Shown: positions 37,601 to 46,748, numbered from the stretch's first letter. The stretch is 64,000 nucleotides of DNA from Maridesulfovibrio zosterae DSM 11974 (GCF_000425265.1 NZ_KE384342.1:762245-826244); one strand, 5' to 3'. Numbers and translations are program-made. The notes: generated by a model from the sequence alone, not told the origin.

Positions 37601-38784
37601 GCTTCCTTCCTCCTGAATCTTTTAAGAAAAGACAGTCTGAAACTAAATGAATGCTCCATGACAGCCATCTTCAACAACACTATTGAAATAATGGCAAAAG
37701 TAACGTTAGGCGCCCAAAGTCCTATTACAGGTGTCAGCACCCCACTTTCCCCGAAGGTTACGCCGAGAGAAAGCATCGTATAATACACAAGAAACAGCCC
37801 CATCGAAATAAGCAGGCCGTACTGTTGTTTCAACCCCCTGAAAAGACAGGCAATCGGCATGGCAAACATGCCAAGTACCAGACATGCAACAGGTAATGCC
37901 AATCTTTTTTGAACCTCAACCTGAGCTTTTCGGAGAAAAGTCTTATCTATATCCCCGGCTCTGTCTCCTGCCCGACTGATACGGACAAGCTTCTCCCACG
38001 ACATTTCTTTTGGACGTAACTCGGCTACGTCATAACCTTTCAAAATATTTGCCAAAGGTATTCTTACATCGTAATTTTTAAATTTAAGTACACTTAATTG
38101 TTCATTTTCCTGCTGATAAATTCGTCCATTTTCAAGATGGATAAGCAGACGTCCACGGGCAGGATCAGTAAGAATCTCTCCCAGTGGGGCAACAATTGTG
38201 GCTCTCATTCCTTTGCGAGTGCTGTCCCTGACAAAAACTGAACTCATAGTCCCCTTTTCGTCATCAACAGTTTCAGCATAAAAAACTAATCCGGGAAAAT
38301 CTTTGTTAAATACTCCGGGTTTAAGAGCAAGCTGGCTTTGTGTACGGGCAAACTCCATTAATGAATTACGGAAATTTTCAGTTCCCCACGACAAACCATA
38401 AAGAGAAAAGAAAATATCAGCACCGGTACAAAGCAAACAGAAAATTATCGGCGCAGGAAGCAGCTTATAAAGACTGAGTCCGCCTGATTTGAGCGCAGTA
38501 ATTTCGTTATCAGCATTCATCCGCAAAAAAACCAGAAAAATGGACAACATTGTTGCAATAGGAGTGAGAATAAGCAGAAAAAAAGGACACAAATACGCGA
38601 AAAGCTTGGCCATATCTAAAATGCCAATGCTTTGCCCCATAAAAAGATCTCTGAACTGCAAAAGGCGCCCTATAAGGATAAGGCCCATAAACCCGGAAAT
38701 ACTCAAGGTAAAAATGGAGATAAGTTCTTTAAAAATATTACGATGAAGAAGCTTCAATTTGATTCCCGCAAAATATGCAGACAA
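37597..38784 (-). CDS. lptF: LPS export ABC transporter permease LptF
   Basis: 395 residues of the same family, with MNADNEITALKSGGLSLYKLL in the coupling region, a periplasmic jellyroll and ALPVACLVLGMFAMPIACLFR in a C-terminal membrane segment. It is the upstream gene of an lptFG pair with ATGA overlap, so translation is coupled. Confidence 0.87.
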   Translation of the reverse strand: MSAYFAGIKLKLLHRNIFKELISIFTLSISGFMGLILIGRLLQFRDLFMGQSIGILDMAKLFAYLCPFFLLILTPIATMLSIFLVFLRMNADNEITALKSGGLSLYKLLPAPIIFCLLCTGADIFFSLYGLSWGTENFRNSLMEFARTQSQLALKPGVFNKDFPGLVFYAETVDDEKGTMSSVFVRDSTRKGMRATIVAPLGEILTDPARGRLLIHLENGRIYQQENEQLSVLKFKNYDVRIPLANILKGYDVAELRPKEMSWEKLVRISRAGDRAGDIDKTFLRKAQVEVQKRLALPVACLVLGMFAMPIACLFRGLKQQYGLLISMGLFLVYYTMLSLGVTFGESGVLTPVIGLWAPNVTFAIISIVLLKMAVMEHSFSFRLSFLKRFRRKEA

Positions 38785-38875
38785 TAAAGTTTAGCAAGCG
38801 AGTACTCTCGCCCCCGAAAAATGTCAGGCAGCGTGCTTGCATTCAGTACGAACAATATAAGAGTAAAAGTATACT

Positions 38876-39073
38876 CTAATCGCACTCCAGTTCCAGATCA
38901 GAATTTTCAGCAAAAAAACGCTCCATAAATTCCATATCCTTAGGAGACATGTTGTACCGCATGGCAGCTTCTTCCAGCAATGAAGATAAGGACTTATCAG
39001 TCTCTTCACGTTGCTCGCAAATCCACTTGACTGCTTTTCGGGTAAGTTCGCAGGGAGTAACTACAGTAGTCAT
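38876..39073 (-). CDS. Small conserved hypothetical protein
   Basis: 65 residues from ATG 39073 (AAGGAAAA upstream): begins MTTVVTPCELTRKAV, contains LSSLLEEAAMRYNMSPKDME and ends in an acidic stretch. Helical and soluble. No family was named. It lies upstream of lptF on the same strand, divergent from uppP. Confidence 0.65.
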   Translation of the reverse strand: MTTVVTPCELTRKAVKWICEQREETDKSLSSLLEEAAMRYNMSPKDMEFMERFFAENSDLELECD

Positions 39074-39228
39074 ATATATTTTTCCTTTTGAAAACATAGT
39101 TTAGTATTTTTTAGCAATACACCAGCTTGCCGCCCCTTGCAACTTTATGCAGGGTGGAATACCCATTCGTAAATAAATCTGAAATTGAAATCGGCTTTAT
39201 TTCTAAACTGAATTTTAAAGGAACTTAA

Positions 39229-40023
39229 ATGACATCGATATTTACAGCCGCAATTCTAGGCATTGTCGAAGGGTTAACAGAATTTTTACCTGTCTCAAGC
39301 ACCGGCCATCTCATTATCACAGGCAATCTGCTGGGTTTTACCGGTGAGAAAGCCGCGACTTTCGAAGTGGCAATACAGCTCGGAGCAATCTTAGCTGTGG
39401 TAGTTCTGTACTGGCCCCGCTTCTGGGGACTGATTGTTCCAAGTCAAGGACAGCGTTTTTCAGGCATCAGAGGTTTATACCTATTGTTTCTTACAAGTTT
39501 ACCCGCTTCTGTCCTAGGACTTTTAACGCACCATTATATTAAAGAATATTTATTTAATCCTTACACGGTAGCATGGGCATTGGGTGTCGGGGCCATCATG
39601 ATTTTAATTGTAGAAAAAAAGGACCTGCGCCCTTCCTGTTTTACGCTGGATGAAGTTACTCCCAAACTTGCTTTGGGAATAGGTTTATTCCAATGCCTTG
39701 CTCTATGGCCTGGATTTTCACGGTCGGCAGCCACAATTATGGGTGGTATGCTGCTTGGTGCAAAACGTAAAGTAGCAGCTGAATATTCATTTATTGCGGC
39801 TGTCCCAATAATGTTTGCGGCAACTGGTTACGATATGCTTAAAAGCTATCAGCTCTTCAGTTCAGCGGATATACCTTTTCTTGCTGTTGGATTTGCAGTA
39901 TCATTTTTATCTGCATGGGCAGCTGTAAAATGTTTTATATATCTGCTTGGCAAATTAACCCTGAAACCATTTGCATATTATCGTCTAGTACTTTCACCGC
40001 TTATCATTTTCTTTTGGAGCTAG
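39229..40023 (+). CDS. uppP: Undecaprenyl-diphosphatase
   Basis: 264 residues with about eight membrane segments. The BacA/UppP motifs are EGLTEFLPVSSTGH near the N-terminus and ALWPGFSRSAATIMGGM. It removes a phosphate from undecaprenyl diphosphate so that the lipid carrier can be reused for peptidoglycan and O-antigen. AAAGGAAC precedes the start. Confidence 0.94.
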   Translation: MTSIFTAAILGIVEGLTEFLPVSSTGHLIITGNLLGFTGEKAATFEVAIQLGAILAVVVLYWPRFWGLIVPSQGQRFSGIRGLYLLFLTSLPASVLGLLTHHYIKEYLFNPYTVAWALGVGAIMILIVEKKDLRPSCFTLDEVTPKLALGIGLFQCLALWPGFSRSAATIMGGMLLGAKRKVAAEYSFIAAVPIMFAATGYDMLKSYQLFSSADIPFLAVGFAVSFLSAWAAVKCFIYLLGKLTLKPFAYYRLVLSPLIIFFWS

Positions 40024-40112
40024 AGTACACGAAAGACTTAGCACGCTGTAAAATAAGCTTTTTTTCAAAAAAATTAAAAAAAAGTTCATTTTTTACTTGC
40101 AAATGAAACACA

Positions 40113-40275
40113 GAACGTATACTTACTCTCCTCGTTGGACAGGAAGTCCACGACAAAAGTGGCGAGGTAGCTCAGTTGGTTAGAGCATGCGGCTCATATC
40201 CGCAGTGTCGGGGGTTCAATTCCCTTCCTCGCTACCACGATTATTACAAGGCTCTGCTTAAGCAGGGCCTTTTTC
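40113..40275 (+). repeat. Direct repeat unit 1 carrying a tRNA-Met gene
   Basis: About 163 bases repeated at 40351-40513 with only one clear mismatch (TTAAGC against TTAGGC). The unit covers the -10 box, leader, the whole tRNA and its terminator. The spacing is 238 bases. Confidence 0.9.
40161..40237 (+). tRNA. tRNA-Met (CAT), copy 1
   Basis: 77 bases folding as a standard cloverleaf. The acceptor stem GGCGAGG pairs with CCTCGCT, ending in encoded ACCA. The anticodon stem is TGCGG/CCGCA with loop CTCATAT and CAT at 40195-40197. It lacks the C1-A72 mismatch and the triple G-C anticodon stem of initiators, so it is elongator Met. A lysidine-type tRNA-Ile(CAT) cannot be fully excluded. TATACT about 43 bases upstream may be its -10 box. 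Confidence 0.93.
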
Positions 40276-40280
40276 TTTTT
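40248..40280 (+). terminator. Terminator after tRNA-Met copy 1
   Basis: AAGGCTCTGCTTAAGCAGGGCC folds into a hairpin followed by TTTTTCTTTTT. Confidence 0.8.
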
Positions 40281-40350
40281 AAATATCATTTTACATATAT
40301 AATTATTATACTGTAATTTATATCATTTTTTTACTTGCCAAGAGTGGCAA

Positions 40351-40513
40351 GAACGTATACTTACTCTCCTCGTTGGACAGGAAGTCCACGACAAAAGTGG
40401 CGAGGTAGCTCAGTTGGTTAGAGCATGCGGCTCATATCCGCAGTGTCGGGGGTTCAATTCCCTTCCTCGCTACCACGATTATTACAAGGCTCTGCTTAGG
40501 CAGGGCCTTTTTT
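40351..40513 (+). repeat. Direct repeat unit 2 carrying a tRNA-Met gene
   Basis: Second copy of the unit at 40113-40275. The sequence between the units (about 75 bases) is AT-rich and not repeated. Confidence 0.9.
40399..40475 (+). tRNA. tRNA-Met (CAT), copy 2
   Basis: Identical over all 77 bases to the copy at 40161-40237, with its own TATACT box and terminator. Confidence 0.93.
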
Positions 40514-40516
40514 TTA
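40485..40516 (+). terminator. Terminator after tRNA-Met copy 2
   Basis: GGCTCTGCTTAGGCAGGGCC hairpin followed by eight T. Confidence 0.8.
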
Positions 40517-40665
40517 TAAATTTTCAAATATTACTTGCCACCACTTAACTTATTTGACCTAAACGATGTTTGCAAACACAGCTCTTTTTGATAATAATAG
40601 ATAGAAATTATAAAAATACTGTAATCTTAAAATATGAAATATAACTTTAACCCCCATAATTTGAT

Positions 40666-41082
40666 ATGTACAAAAGCACACTACTCTTATTGATGGCTAT
40701 AAGCCTTATCCTTGTATGTCCAGCCTGTGCAAAAAAACCCGAACTTTATCCCAATGAACACTACAAAAAAGTAGGAAAGGTAAAGGCTTCTGAAGACATA
40801 GAATATTGCCTTAAACTGGCTGATGATAGCGTAGGGAAAGAATCAAGAGGTAAAAATGCAGCTAAAAGCGGAGCCAAAGGAGGACTTATTGGTGGTGCTG
40901 TAGGTCTTGGAGTAGGCCTTATCACAGGAAGTCCCGGTTCATCTGCTCTTGCTGGACTTGCCGGAGGTGCTGCCGGAGGAGCTGCAAGTGGCGCAGTAAA
41001 AGACAACACTGATTCCGTTTACATGAATTTTGTCAATCGCTGCTTGAGAGAAAAAGGTTATGAACCAATCGGCTGGCGCTAA
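40666..41082 (+). CDS. Glycine-zipper lipoprotein
   Basis: 138 residues. Lipoprotein signal with lipobox near VCPAC (Cys 20 or 21). The middle carries a glycine-zipper membrane motif (KGGLIGGAVGLGVGLITG, then GLAGGAAGGAASGAV). The end is MNFVNRCLREKGYEPIGWR, a tail seen in small envelope proteins of this type. It is probably anchored in the cell envelope. Role unknown. Confidence 0.72.
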   Translation: MYKSTLLLLMAISLILVCPACAKKPELYPNEHYKKVGKVKASEDIEYCLKLADDSVGKESRGKNAAKSGAKGGLIGGAVGLGVGLITGSPGSSALAGLAGGAAGGAASGAVKDNTDSVYMNFVNRCLREKGYEPIGWR

Positions 41083-41422
41083 TGTGCGGCAGCCTTTTAA
41101 GTTATACCGTTAACCCCAAGCACGATGCTTGCGCTCAGCTATTTATTGCATTTTAAATCAGCCAGTTATTTCACTCCCCGCAGCCTCTCTCCACAAAGGA
41201 TATAATATCATTTATTTTATCATTTTGCCGTTTTATTCTTAAATATGAATCCATGTGAAAACTTACAGTACCCTGCTACTTGCTGCTGCATTGGATGAAT
41301 ATGGTTAGATATAAGAAATTTACATATAAAATTTTGTACAATTATTGTAGCTCGTATATTAAGTAAATTAAGTTGTGACCGATCTTTAAATAGTATCTGA
41401 AACTACAACAAATGGCTGAATT
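41083..41422. other. Intergenic region without recognised features
   Basis: 340 AT-rich bases between two envelope genes. Short frames only. No hairpin with a T run, tRNA or clear promoter was seen. Confidence 0.4.
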
Positions 41423-42802
41423 ATGCGCAAATTGATCTTCTTCTTTATTACAATGCTACTTACCCCTTCTCTGGCTCAGGCATGGCCTGGAAAAATTATT
41501 GCCGTCGATAGCGCAACGAGATTTGTTGTTTTAAAAGATGGTCAAACTCCGGTTAAAGTTCAACTTGCGGGAGTAAAGCAGGCCGCATCTATTGACACAG
41601 CAAAAGCCCGTCTCGATGCAAGTAATATTGCACTAATGAAAGACGTTGAAATAAATGCAATCAGAAAAACTGAAAATGAGGAAACTCTCGGCGATATCAC
41701 TATTAATGGAAATTCTCTTACAAAAGAACTTCTTGATGAAGGAATAGTTCAAAGCATTGCCCAGACGACTCCTCCGACAGTTTCTCCAGTTGGAACAGCT
41801 CAAGCTTCATCTGAAATTGATCAAGTGCAAAAATCACAATCTATACCCTCTTCTACTCCAGATAAAGTAAAAGAAACGGCAACATCAAATGACATAATTT
41901 CAGAACTTTCAACTACGAATAAAGTGAGACCTGCGACTGCTCCAACACAAGTAACGAAAAGACAGCCACCAATACAGAACCAGCCTGTTGTCCAGCAAGT
42001 TCAAACAAGGCAACCCGTGCAGGGCTTAGGATTATGGCCAGCCAGCCCTGTCCCTGTTTATGCCACATCCCAAATGGGCCAGCCAGTAACAGAGACTTAC
42101 GGACAATCCTCATCACTACTCACGCCAAACGGCGAAACAACTGATATGACTGCAGGCACGTCGACTATGAAGGCTCCGGGAGACATAGCAAAACAAGACT
42201 ATGAACTGGCTGTAAAAGTACAAAAAAACACCAGAAGAACCAAAAACAAAGGCTTTTTGATCCCCAAAAAAAAATCTGAAACTTTTATAGGTGGATCGAT
42301 AGGAGCTCAGCTTACGGCAAAACAAAAAAATACAGTGCCTTACTCGACTTTTGGAGCGACTGAAGGAGCGTCGGTTCGTCATTTCTTTCCTTCCGGAATT
42401 GGTATCGGCAGTGATTTCATGATCAGCAGTGTTTCTGGAAAATCAGGAACTTCTGTTGCAGCTACAAATTCTACTAATGCAACGACTTATGATTACAAAA
42501 ACAAATCCTTTACCACCTATACATTTACAGGCTCTCTACTGTATAGATTTTATGCTGACCGACATTTCGTACCTTACGTAGCGCTACATGGCGGCTACTC
42601 CCTTTTCTCCTACCCAAATACAGATTTCAATATATCGGATGGCGCGCCTGTTGCCGGTGGTGGTGCCGGACTTCTTTATAAGTTTGATTCCGGTTTTACT
42701 CTTGGAACCGACCTTCGATATCTCAAAACACTCGGAACAAAATCCGGTGATCCTGACGGTTTTTTTAATACAACTATCAATCTAGGCTATACGTTCGACT
42801 GA
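41423..42802 (+). CDS. Outer-membrane beta-barrel protein with N-terminal SNase-like OB domain
   Basis: 459 residues. Signal peptide (to AQA-WPG), then about 95 residues with the thermonuclease-like pattern: GKIIAVDSATRFVVL, VKVQLAGVKQ, DVEINAI, GDITINGNSLTKELLDEGIVQ. The Arg-Glu-Arg catalytic set is not evident, so it is likely a binding domain. A Pro/Thr/Gln-rich linker of about 130 residues follows. A C-terminal eight-stranded-type barrel (ETFIGGSIGAQL to TTINLGYTFD) completes the protein. No close named family was recognised. Confidence 0.65.
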   Translation: MRKLIFFFITMLLTPSLAQAWPGKIIAVDSATRFVVLKDGQTPVKVQLAGVKQAASIDTAKARLDASNIALMKDVEINAIRKTENEETLGDITINGNSLTKELLDEGIVQSIAQTTPPTVSPVGTAQASSEIDQVQKSQSIPSSTPDKVKETATSNDIISELSTTNKVRPATAPTQVTKRQPPIQNQPVVQQVQTRQPVQGLGLWPASPVPVYATSQMGQPVTETYGQSSSLLTPNGETTDMTAGTSTMKAPGDIAKQDYELAVKVQKNTRRTKNKGFLIPKKKSETFIGGSIGAQLTAKQKNTVPYSTFGATEGASVRHFFPSGIGIGSDFMISSVSGKSGTSVAATNSTNATTYDYKNKSFTTYTFTGSLLYRFYADRHFVPYVALHGGYSLFSYPNTDFNISDGAPVAGGGAGLLYKFDSGFTLGTDLRYLKTLGTKSGDPDGFFNTTINLGYTFD

Positions 42803-42904
42803 CAGGTCTTTCAGATCTTACCTCATAACCCGACTTACAGCTAGCACACCAGTATCTGCAATATGCATAACTGGTTATATTCTCACATCTAATGAATTTG
42901 AGTG

Positions 42905-42933
42905 TTGACTAAATCATGTCCTGTTTGTATTAC
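42905..42933 (+). promoter_or_regulatory. Sigma70-type promoter for the CbiL-like/DUF4198 pair
   Basis: TTGACT at 42905-42910, a 17-base spacer and TATTAC at 42928-42933, about 70 bases before the 43000 start. Confidence 0.5.
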
Positions 42934-42999
42934 CTTTTTAAAACAAGTGTCATTCGATGCTAACTTATTATTTTTTAATAGCAGACGAAGGTAATACAA

Positions 43000-43611
43000 A
43001 TGCGCATATCTCTGATTCGAAAACTGACTGTATCCGCGTTTATTTTTACACTTTTACTTATTAGTTCTACAGCTTATGCCCATAGAGTAAGTGTATTCGC
43101 ATACGTCGAAGGCGATACGGTATACACCGAAAGCTATTTCAGTAAGAAGAAACTTGTCCATCAGGGAAAAATAGAAGTTTTTAACACAAAAGGTGGAAAA
43201 CTAGTCCTCTCAGGAATAACTGACGATGATGGAAAATACGACTTCACAATACCTGCTGCTATTAAAGCAGATAAAAGCGGAATGAAAATTGTCCTGCATG
43301 CCTCTGAAGGTCACCGCGGGGAATGGACACTTCAGGCTGATGAAATATTCCCTGAAGATCAAGTAGAATTGGAAACAATCCCATCCAGCCAGACTCCCCC
43401 CGCAGTCAGCACCAATACTGCAATTTCAGCAGAAAGTTCAGTTGAGCTCTCAACACAAATCAAAAAACTGAATGATAAAATTGATACCCTCAAAAGATTA
43501 ATCATCAGCCAGCAGGAAAATGGCCCCGGGGCCAATGAAATATTTTCCGGGATAGGCTATATCCTCGGACTTTTTGGTGTTGCTGCTTTTTTTATGTCCA
43601 GAAAAAGATAG
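43000..43611 (+). CDS. CbiL-like periplasmic protein of Co/Ni uptake type
   Basis: 203 residues. Signal peptide (to TAYA-HRV), a beta-sandwich domain (HRVSVFAYVEGDTVYTESYF, GITDDDGKYDFTIP, LHASEGHRGEWTL), a coiled segment (VELSTQIKKLNDKIDTLKRLI), and one C-terminal membrane helix ending SRKR. The pattern matches periplasmic CbiL/NikL-type components linked with cobalt or nickel ECF transporters. Mature protein begins with His. It is followed 33 bases later by the DUF4198 gene. No transporter gene is adjacent. Confidence 0.7.
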   Translation: MRISLIRKLTVSAFIFTLLLISSTAYAHRVSVFAYVEGDTVYTESYFSKKKLVHQGKIEVFNTKGGKLVLSGITDDDGKYDFTIPAAIKADKSGMKIVLHASEGHRGEWTLQADEIFPEDQVELETIPSSQTPPAVSTNTAISAESSVELSTQIKKLNDKIDTLKRLIISQQENGPGANEIFSGIGYILGLFGVAAFFMSRKR

Positions 43612-43644
43612 CTTAACTTAAACTTTTTTAATTGGAGTGAATTC

Positions 43645-44406
43645 ATGCGGAAATTGCGTATTGTTTTATTATCAGCCATAATGCTTCTAGCATTCAGCAG
43701 TCTTGCTTTTGCACACTTTGGAATGCTTATCCCAAATGATTCAATCATCTTACCTGCAAAGAAATTTACACAGTTTCAACTATCATTCTCACATCCATTT
43801 GAATTGGCCGGAATGAATTTAGTTAAACCTAAAAAATTCAGTGTATTTTATGATGGCAAAGAATCTAACCTGCTCCCTTCTTTAAAAAAAGCTCAGGTAA
43901 TGGGGCATGAATCTTTTACCGCAGAATACAAGTTCAAACGTCCGGGTATGTACACATTTTTCATGGAACCGACTCCTTACCCGGAACCAGCAGAAGATAA
44001 CTATATCATTCACTACACTAAAACTATTGTCTCAGCTTTTAATGAAGGCGAAGACTGGAATACTCCTCTTGGCGTAAAAACTGAGATTGTACCACTGACA
44101 CGTCCATGGGGTAACTATGCTGGAAATGTTTTTCAGGGCGTAGTTATGCTTGACGGAAAACCTGCTCCTTTCTCCAGAGTTGAAGTTGAACTTTATAACA
44201 AAGATTCTAAATTCAAAGCTCCATACGAATGCATGGTAACTCAGGAAGTTATGTGTGATCAAAATGGAGTATTCACCTTTGCATGTCCTAAGGCTGGCTG
44301 GTGGGGATTTGCAGCTCTGAACACTGCTGACTATAAGATCAAAGGTAAAGAGGTCGAACTTGGTGCTGTATTATGGATAGAAATGCTGCCATACGAGACT
44401 AAGTAA
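43645..44406 (+). CDS. DUF4198 domain protein (periplasmic, Co/Ni-uptake type)
   Basis: 253 residues. Signal peptide (to LAFA-HFG), followed by the DUF4198 pattern: HFGMLIPNDSIILP, LSFSHPFELAGMNL, KFKRPGMYTFFMEPTPYPEPAEDNY and CPKAGWWGFAAL. The mature N-terminus begins with His, as in metal-binding members of COG5266. It forms a two-gene unit with the CbiL-like gene. A metal-handling role is likely; which metal is not known. Confidence 0.78.
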   Translation: MRKLRIVLLSAIMLLAFSSLAFAHFGMLIPNDSIILPAKKFTQFQLSFSHPFELAGMNLVKPKKFSVFYDGKESNLLPSLKKAQVMGHESFTAEYKFKRPGMYTFFMEPTPYPEPAEDNYIIHYTKTIVSAFNEGEDWNTPLGVKTEIVPLTRPWGNYAGNVFQGVVMLDGKPAPFSRVEVELYNKDSKFKAPYECMVTQEVMCDQNGVFTFACPKAGWWGFAALNTADYKIKGKEVELGAVLWIEMLPYETK

Positions 44407-44440
44407 CATTCTGATTATAACCACACTTGATTCAATTCTA

Positions 44441-44472
44441 GGCCGGGATATTTTTCCCGGCCTTTACTTTTT
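44441..44472 (+). terminator. Intrinsic terminator
   Basis: GGCCGGGATA and TTTCCCGGCC form a stem followed by TTTACTTTTT. It ends the CbiL-like/DUF4198 unit. Confidence 0.82.
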
Positions 44473-44571
44473 GGGTTAATACAATTATAAAAATAACATA
44501 ATTTCTAAATCAAAGATATCGGTCAGTTACTTTTTTACAGAGCATAAAATGGAGTATAATCTGGAGTATGA

Positions 44572-45942
44572 ATGCATAACCCTCAGGTTTTGATTGTTGA
44601 CGATAGTAAGACAATCCGCTCTGTTATATGTTCACAGTTAAAAAAACATTCAATTGATGTCACTGAAGCATGTAATGGAGTGCAAGGATTAAAGTACACC
44701 CGAGAGAACCATTATGATTTGGTTATTACTGACGTAACCATGCCCGGAATTGACGGGTACCAACTCTGTACTGAAATAAAAAACAATCCCCTCACGCAAT
44801 CCACTCCAGTCATTATACTTTCCTGCAACGATAAAAACGAGCATATTGAAAAAGGCTTTGAAGTCGGAGCTGCAGCATATATTGTTAAAAACAAGGCTCA
44901 GAAAGACCTTCTCCCATACATTAAAGAAATTTTATCACGATCCAAAATTCTGCGTGACAGATTAATACTTGTTGTTGACGACTCAAAATATATCAAAAAA
45001 GTTGTTGAATCAGGTCTCTCTGCTGCCGGATTTAAGGTTGTAACCGCTTCGGATGGAATTGAAGGCTATAAACTTGCTCAAGAATTGGTCCCGGATCTCA
45101 TACTGTCAGATATCAATATGCCCAGACGTGATGGAGTTCAATTATGTGAAAAGGTTCAGCACGACTCAGAACTTTCGCATATACCATTTGTTATAATGAG
45201 TTCTGGCGGTGACCGCAGAACAATGCGTGAGCTGCTTCATAAAGGTGCTGCAGCTTTTCTGGTCAAGCCCTTTAATATCGATCAGCTCGTGATTACCGCT
45301 GAGAAACTGCTTAGCGACCATTTCCAAATAATTCTGCACCAACGTGAACTTTTCAAAAAAGAACGGACCCTGCTGATGGGAAGCATAACAAGCCTCATTC
45401 AGGCTCTGGAAGCACGGGATTCATATACACGCGGTCACTCTGATACGGTTTCCAATATCTCCGTTCAAATTGCAAAAGAACTGTCATTGCCTGAAAATGA
45501 TGTAGAAAGAATTGAGTTTGCCGCAAGGCTCCATGATTTGGGTAAAATAGGTATCCGTGATGATATCCTGTTGAAAAACGGCCCCTTAACAGACCCTGAA
45601 TTCGATACTATCAAACAGCATCCAGTGCTGGGAGCAGAAATATTACGCCCGATTCCAAGTATGGAAGACATTATTCCAGCGGTACTGCATCACCACGAAA
45701 AGATGAATGGGAAAGGTTACCCCCACGGACTTAGAGGTCAAGAAATTCCACTATGGGCCAGAATTATAACAATTGCCGATGTATATGATGCATTAACAGC
45801 TAATCGTCCCTATAAGAAAGCTTTTACACATGAAGCTACTATGGAATTCATTAACTCGAAATCTCCTTCAGAACTATGTCCGGAATGTGCAAAGGCTTTT
45901 CAGGCAATTATGAAAAGCCATAAACCAAGACTAATGAACTGA
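44572..45942 (+). CDS. Two-receiver response regulator with HD-GYP phosphodiesterase domain
   Basis: 456 residues. Receiver 1 has D10-D11, phosphoacceptor D54 (VITDVTMPG) and K106. Receiver 2 begins near 131 with D136-D137, D180 (LILSDINMP) and a VKPF lysine. From about 270 the HD-GYP domain shows HSDTVSNIS, HDLGKIGIRD (321-330), HHHEKMNGKGYPHGL and IADVYDALTANRPYK. HD-GYP enzymes break down cyclic di-GMP. The usual HHExxDG reads HHEKMNG here. GGAG precedes ATG 44572. It likely links a phosphorelay to motility or biofilm control. Confidence 0.9.
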   Translation: MHNPQVLIVDDSKTIRSVICSQLKKHSIDVTEACNGVQGLKYTRENHYDLVITDVTMPGIDGYQLCTEIKNNPLTQSTPVIILSCNDKNEHIEKGFEVGAAAYIVKNKAQKDLLPYIKEILSRSKILRDRLILVVDDSKYIKKVVESGLSAAGFKVVTASDGIEGYKLAQELVPDLILSDINMPRRDGVQLCEKVQHDSELSHIPFVIMSSGGDRRTMRELLHKGAAAFLVKPFNIDQLVITAEKLLSDHFQIILHQRELFKKERTLLMGSITSLIQALEARDSYTRGHSDTVSNISVQIAKELSLPENDVERIEFAARLHDLGKIGIRDDILLKNGPLTDPEFDTIKQHPVLGAEILRPIPSMEDIIPAVLHHHEKMNGKGYPHGLRGQEIPLWARIITIADVYDALTANRPYKKAFTHEATMEFINSKSPSELCPECAKAFQAIMKSHKPRLMN

Positions 45943-45943
45943 T

Positions 45944-46147
45944 CTATTCAGGCTGTAGCTTATCAAGCCCCGAAATCTCCCAAGCCCTGACCTTATCGAC
46001 CTCTATTCCGCTTTTCAAAATACGATCCTGATTTTCTTCGGTTACATCTCCACTTTCAACAACACCCATCTGAAAAAGACGTTGCTGATTGGTATCATAG
46101 ATATAAGCTGAATCTTCGTATTCATAAAATTTAAAAGGATTATGCAT
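45944..46147 (-). CDS. Small conserved hypothetical protein
   Basis: 67 residues with a strong GGAGG before the ATG. Begins MHNPFKFYEYEDSAYIYD and ends AWEISGLDKLQPE. Acidic, soluble, no known domain. Convergent with the HD-GYP gene, whose stop is 2 bases away. Confidence 0.65.
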   Translation of the reverse strand: MHNPFKFYEYEDSAYIYDTNQQRLFQMGVVESGDVTEENQDRILKSGIEVDKVRAWEISGLDKLQPE

Positions 46148-46272
46148 AGTTCCTCCACTTATTTAACTTGTTGAATGCACAATATTTATCACTTTGTTAA
46201 ATGACAAGAAAGAGAGAATACTATAATATTTAAAAATAGTTATTCCTTAATCACAAGAGGTACAAAATTAAA

Positions 46273-46641
46273 ATGAAATCATCTGCTCACTTAATAACTC
46301 ATACAATAATTATTGCACTGACGCTTTTGATGGCATCAGTTTCATTTGCCGAGTCCACCACATATAAATGTAAGGATCAGACGGGCTGTATAGAAAACAG
46401 GGTAAATTTCGGCACAGCTCAGGTCAGATGTCTGGATGTTGACGGAGACACGATATCAAACTGGGTCTGTGAATATGAAATGAAATATTCGTGCGAAAAC
46501 ATGCTGACCGGAGAAGTAAGGTCAGGCGGATTCGATCCTCTTTCTGAATCACTGTGCAGCAAATTATGTGATTCATGCAAAGGAGGCTGGACTAAAATCA
46601 ACTTAAAACCTTTAGATCACTTGCCAACTGATCCACAATGA
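46273..46641 (+). CDS. Exported cysteine-rich hypothetical protein
   Basis: 122 residues with a signal peptide (to VSFA-EST). The mature part has about ten cysteines, suggesting disulfide bonds in the periplasm: YKCKDQTGC, RCLDVDGD, WVCEYEMKYSCEN and LCSKLCDSCKGGW. No family recognised. AGAGGT precedes the start. Confidence 0.65.
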   Translation: MKSSAHLITHTIIIALTLLMASVSFAESTTYKCKDQTGCIENRVNFGTAQVRCLDVDGDTISNWVCEYEMKYSCENMLTGEVRSGGFDPLSESLCSKLCDSCKGGWTKINLKPLDHLPTDPQ

Positions 46642-46694
46642 TATAATCACATTTCTCTTGCCAAGCGGGATGCATTTCTTTTTTTGCCACCCCC

Positions 46695-46723
46695 TTGCAT
46701 GATCCTGCTTACGTACATACATT
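46695..46723 (+). promoter_or_regulatory. Promoter of ssrA
   Basis: TTGCAT at 46695-46700, a 17-base spacer and TACATT at 46718-46723, placed about 25 bases before the mature tmRNA 5' end. Confidence 0.55.
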
Positions 46724-46748
46724 ATTAGTAGGAATAGTTCTTTGAAAT

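Noticed and set aside
40113-40513. Possible CRISPR or phage att repeat
   Set aside because: Only two long units, each a complete tRNA transcription unit; no spacer array and no integrase nearby.
42905-43000. NikR or cobalamin riboswitch control of the CbiL-like gene
   Set aside because: No paired GTGTTAC-like half-sites with correct spacing and no B12-box were seen; only a plain promoter is supported.
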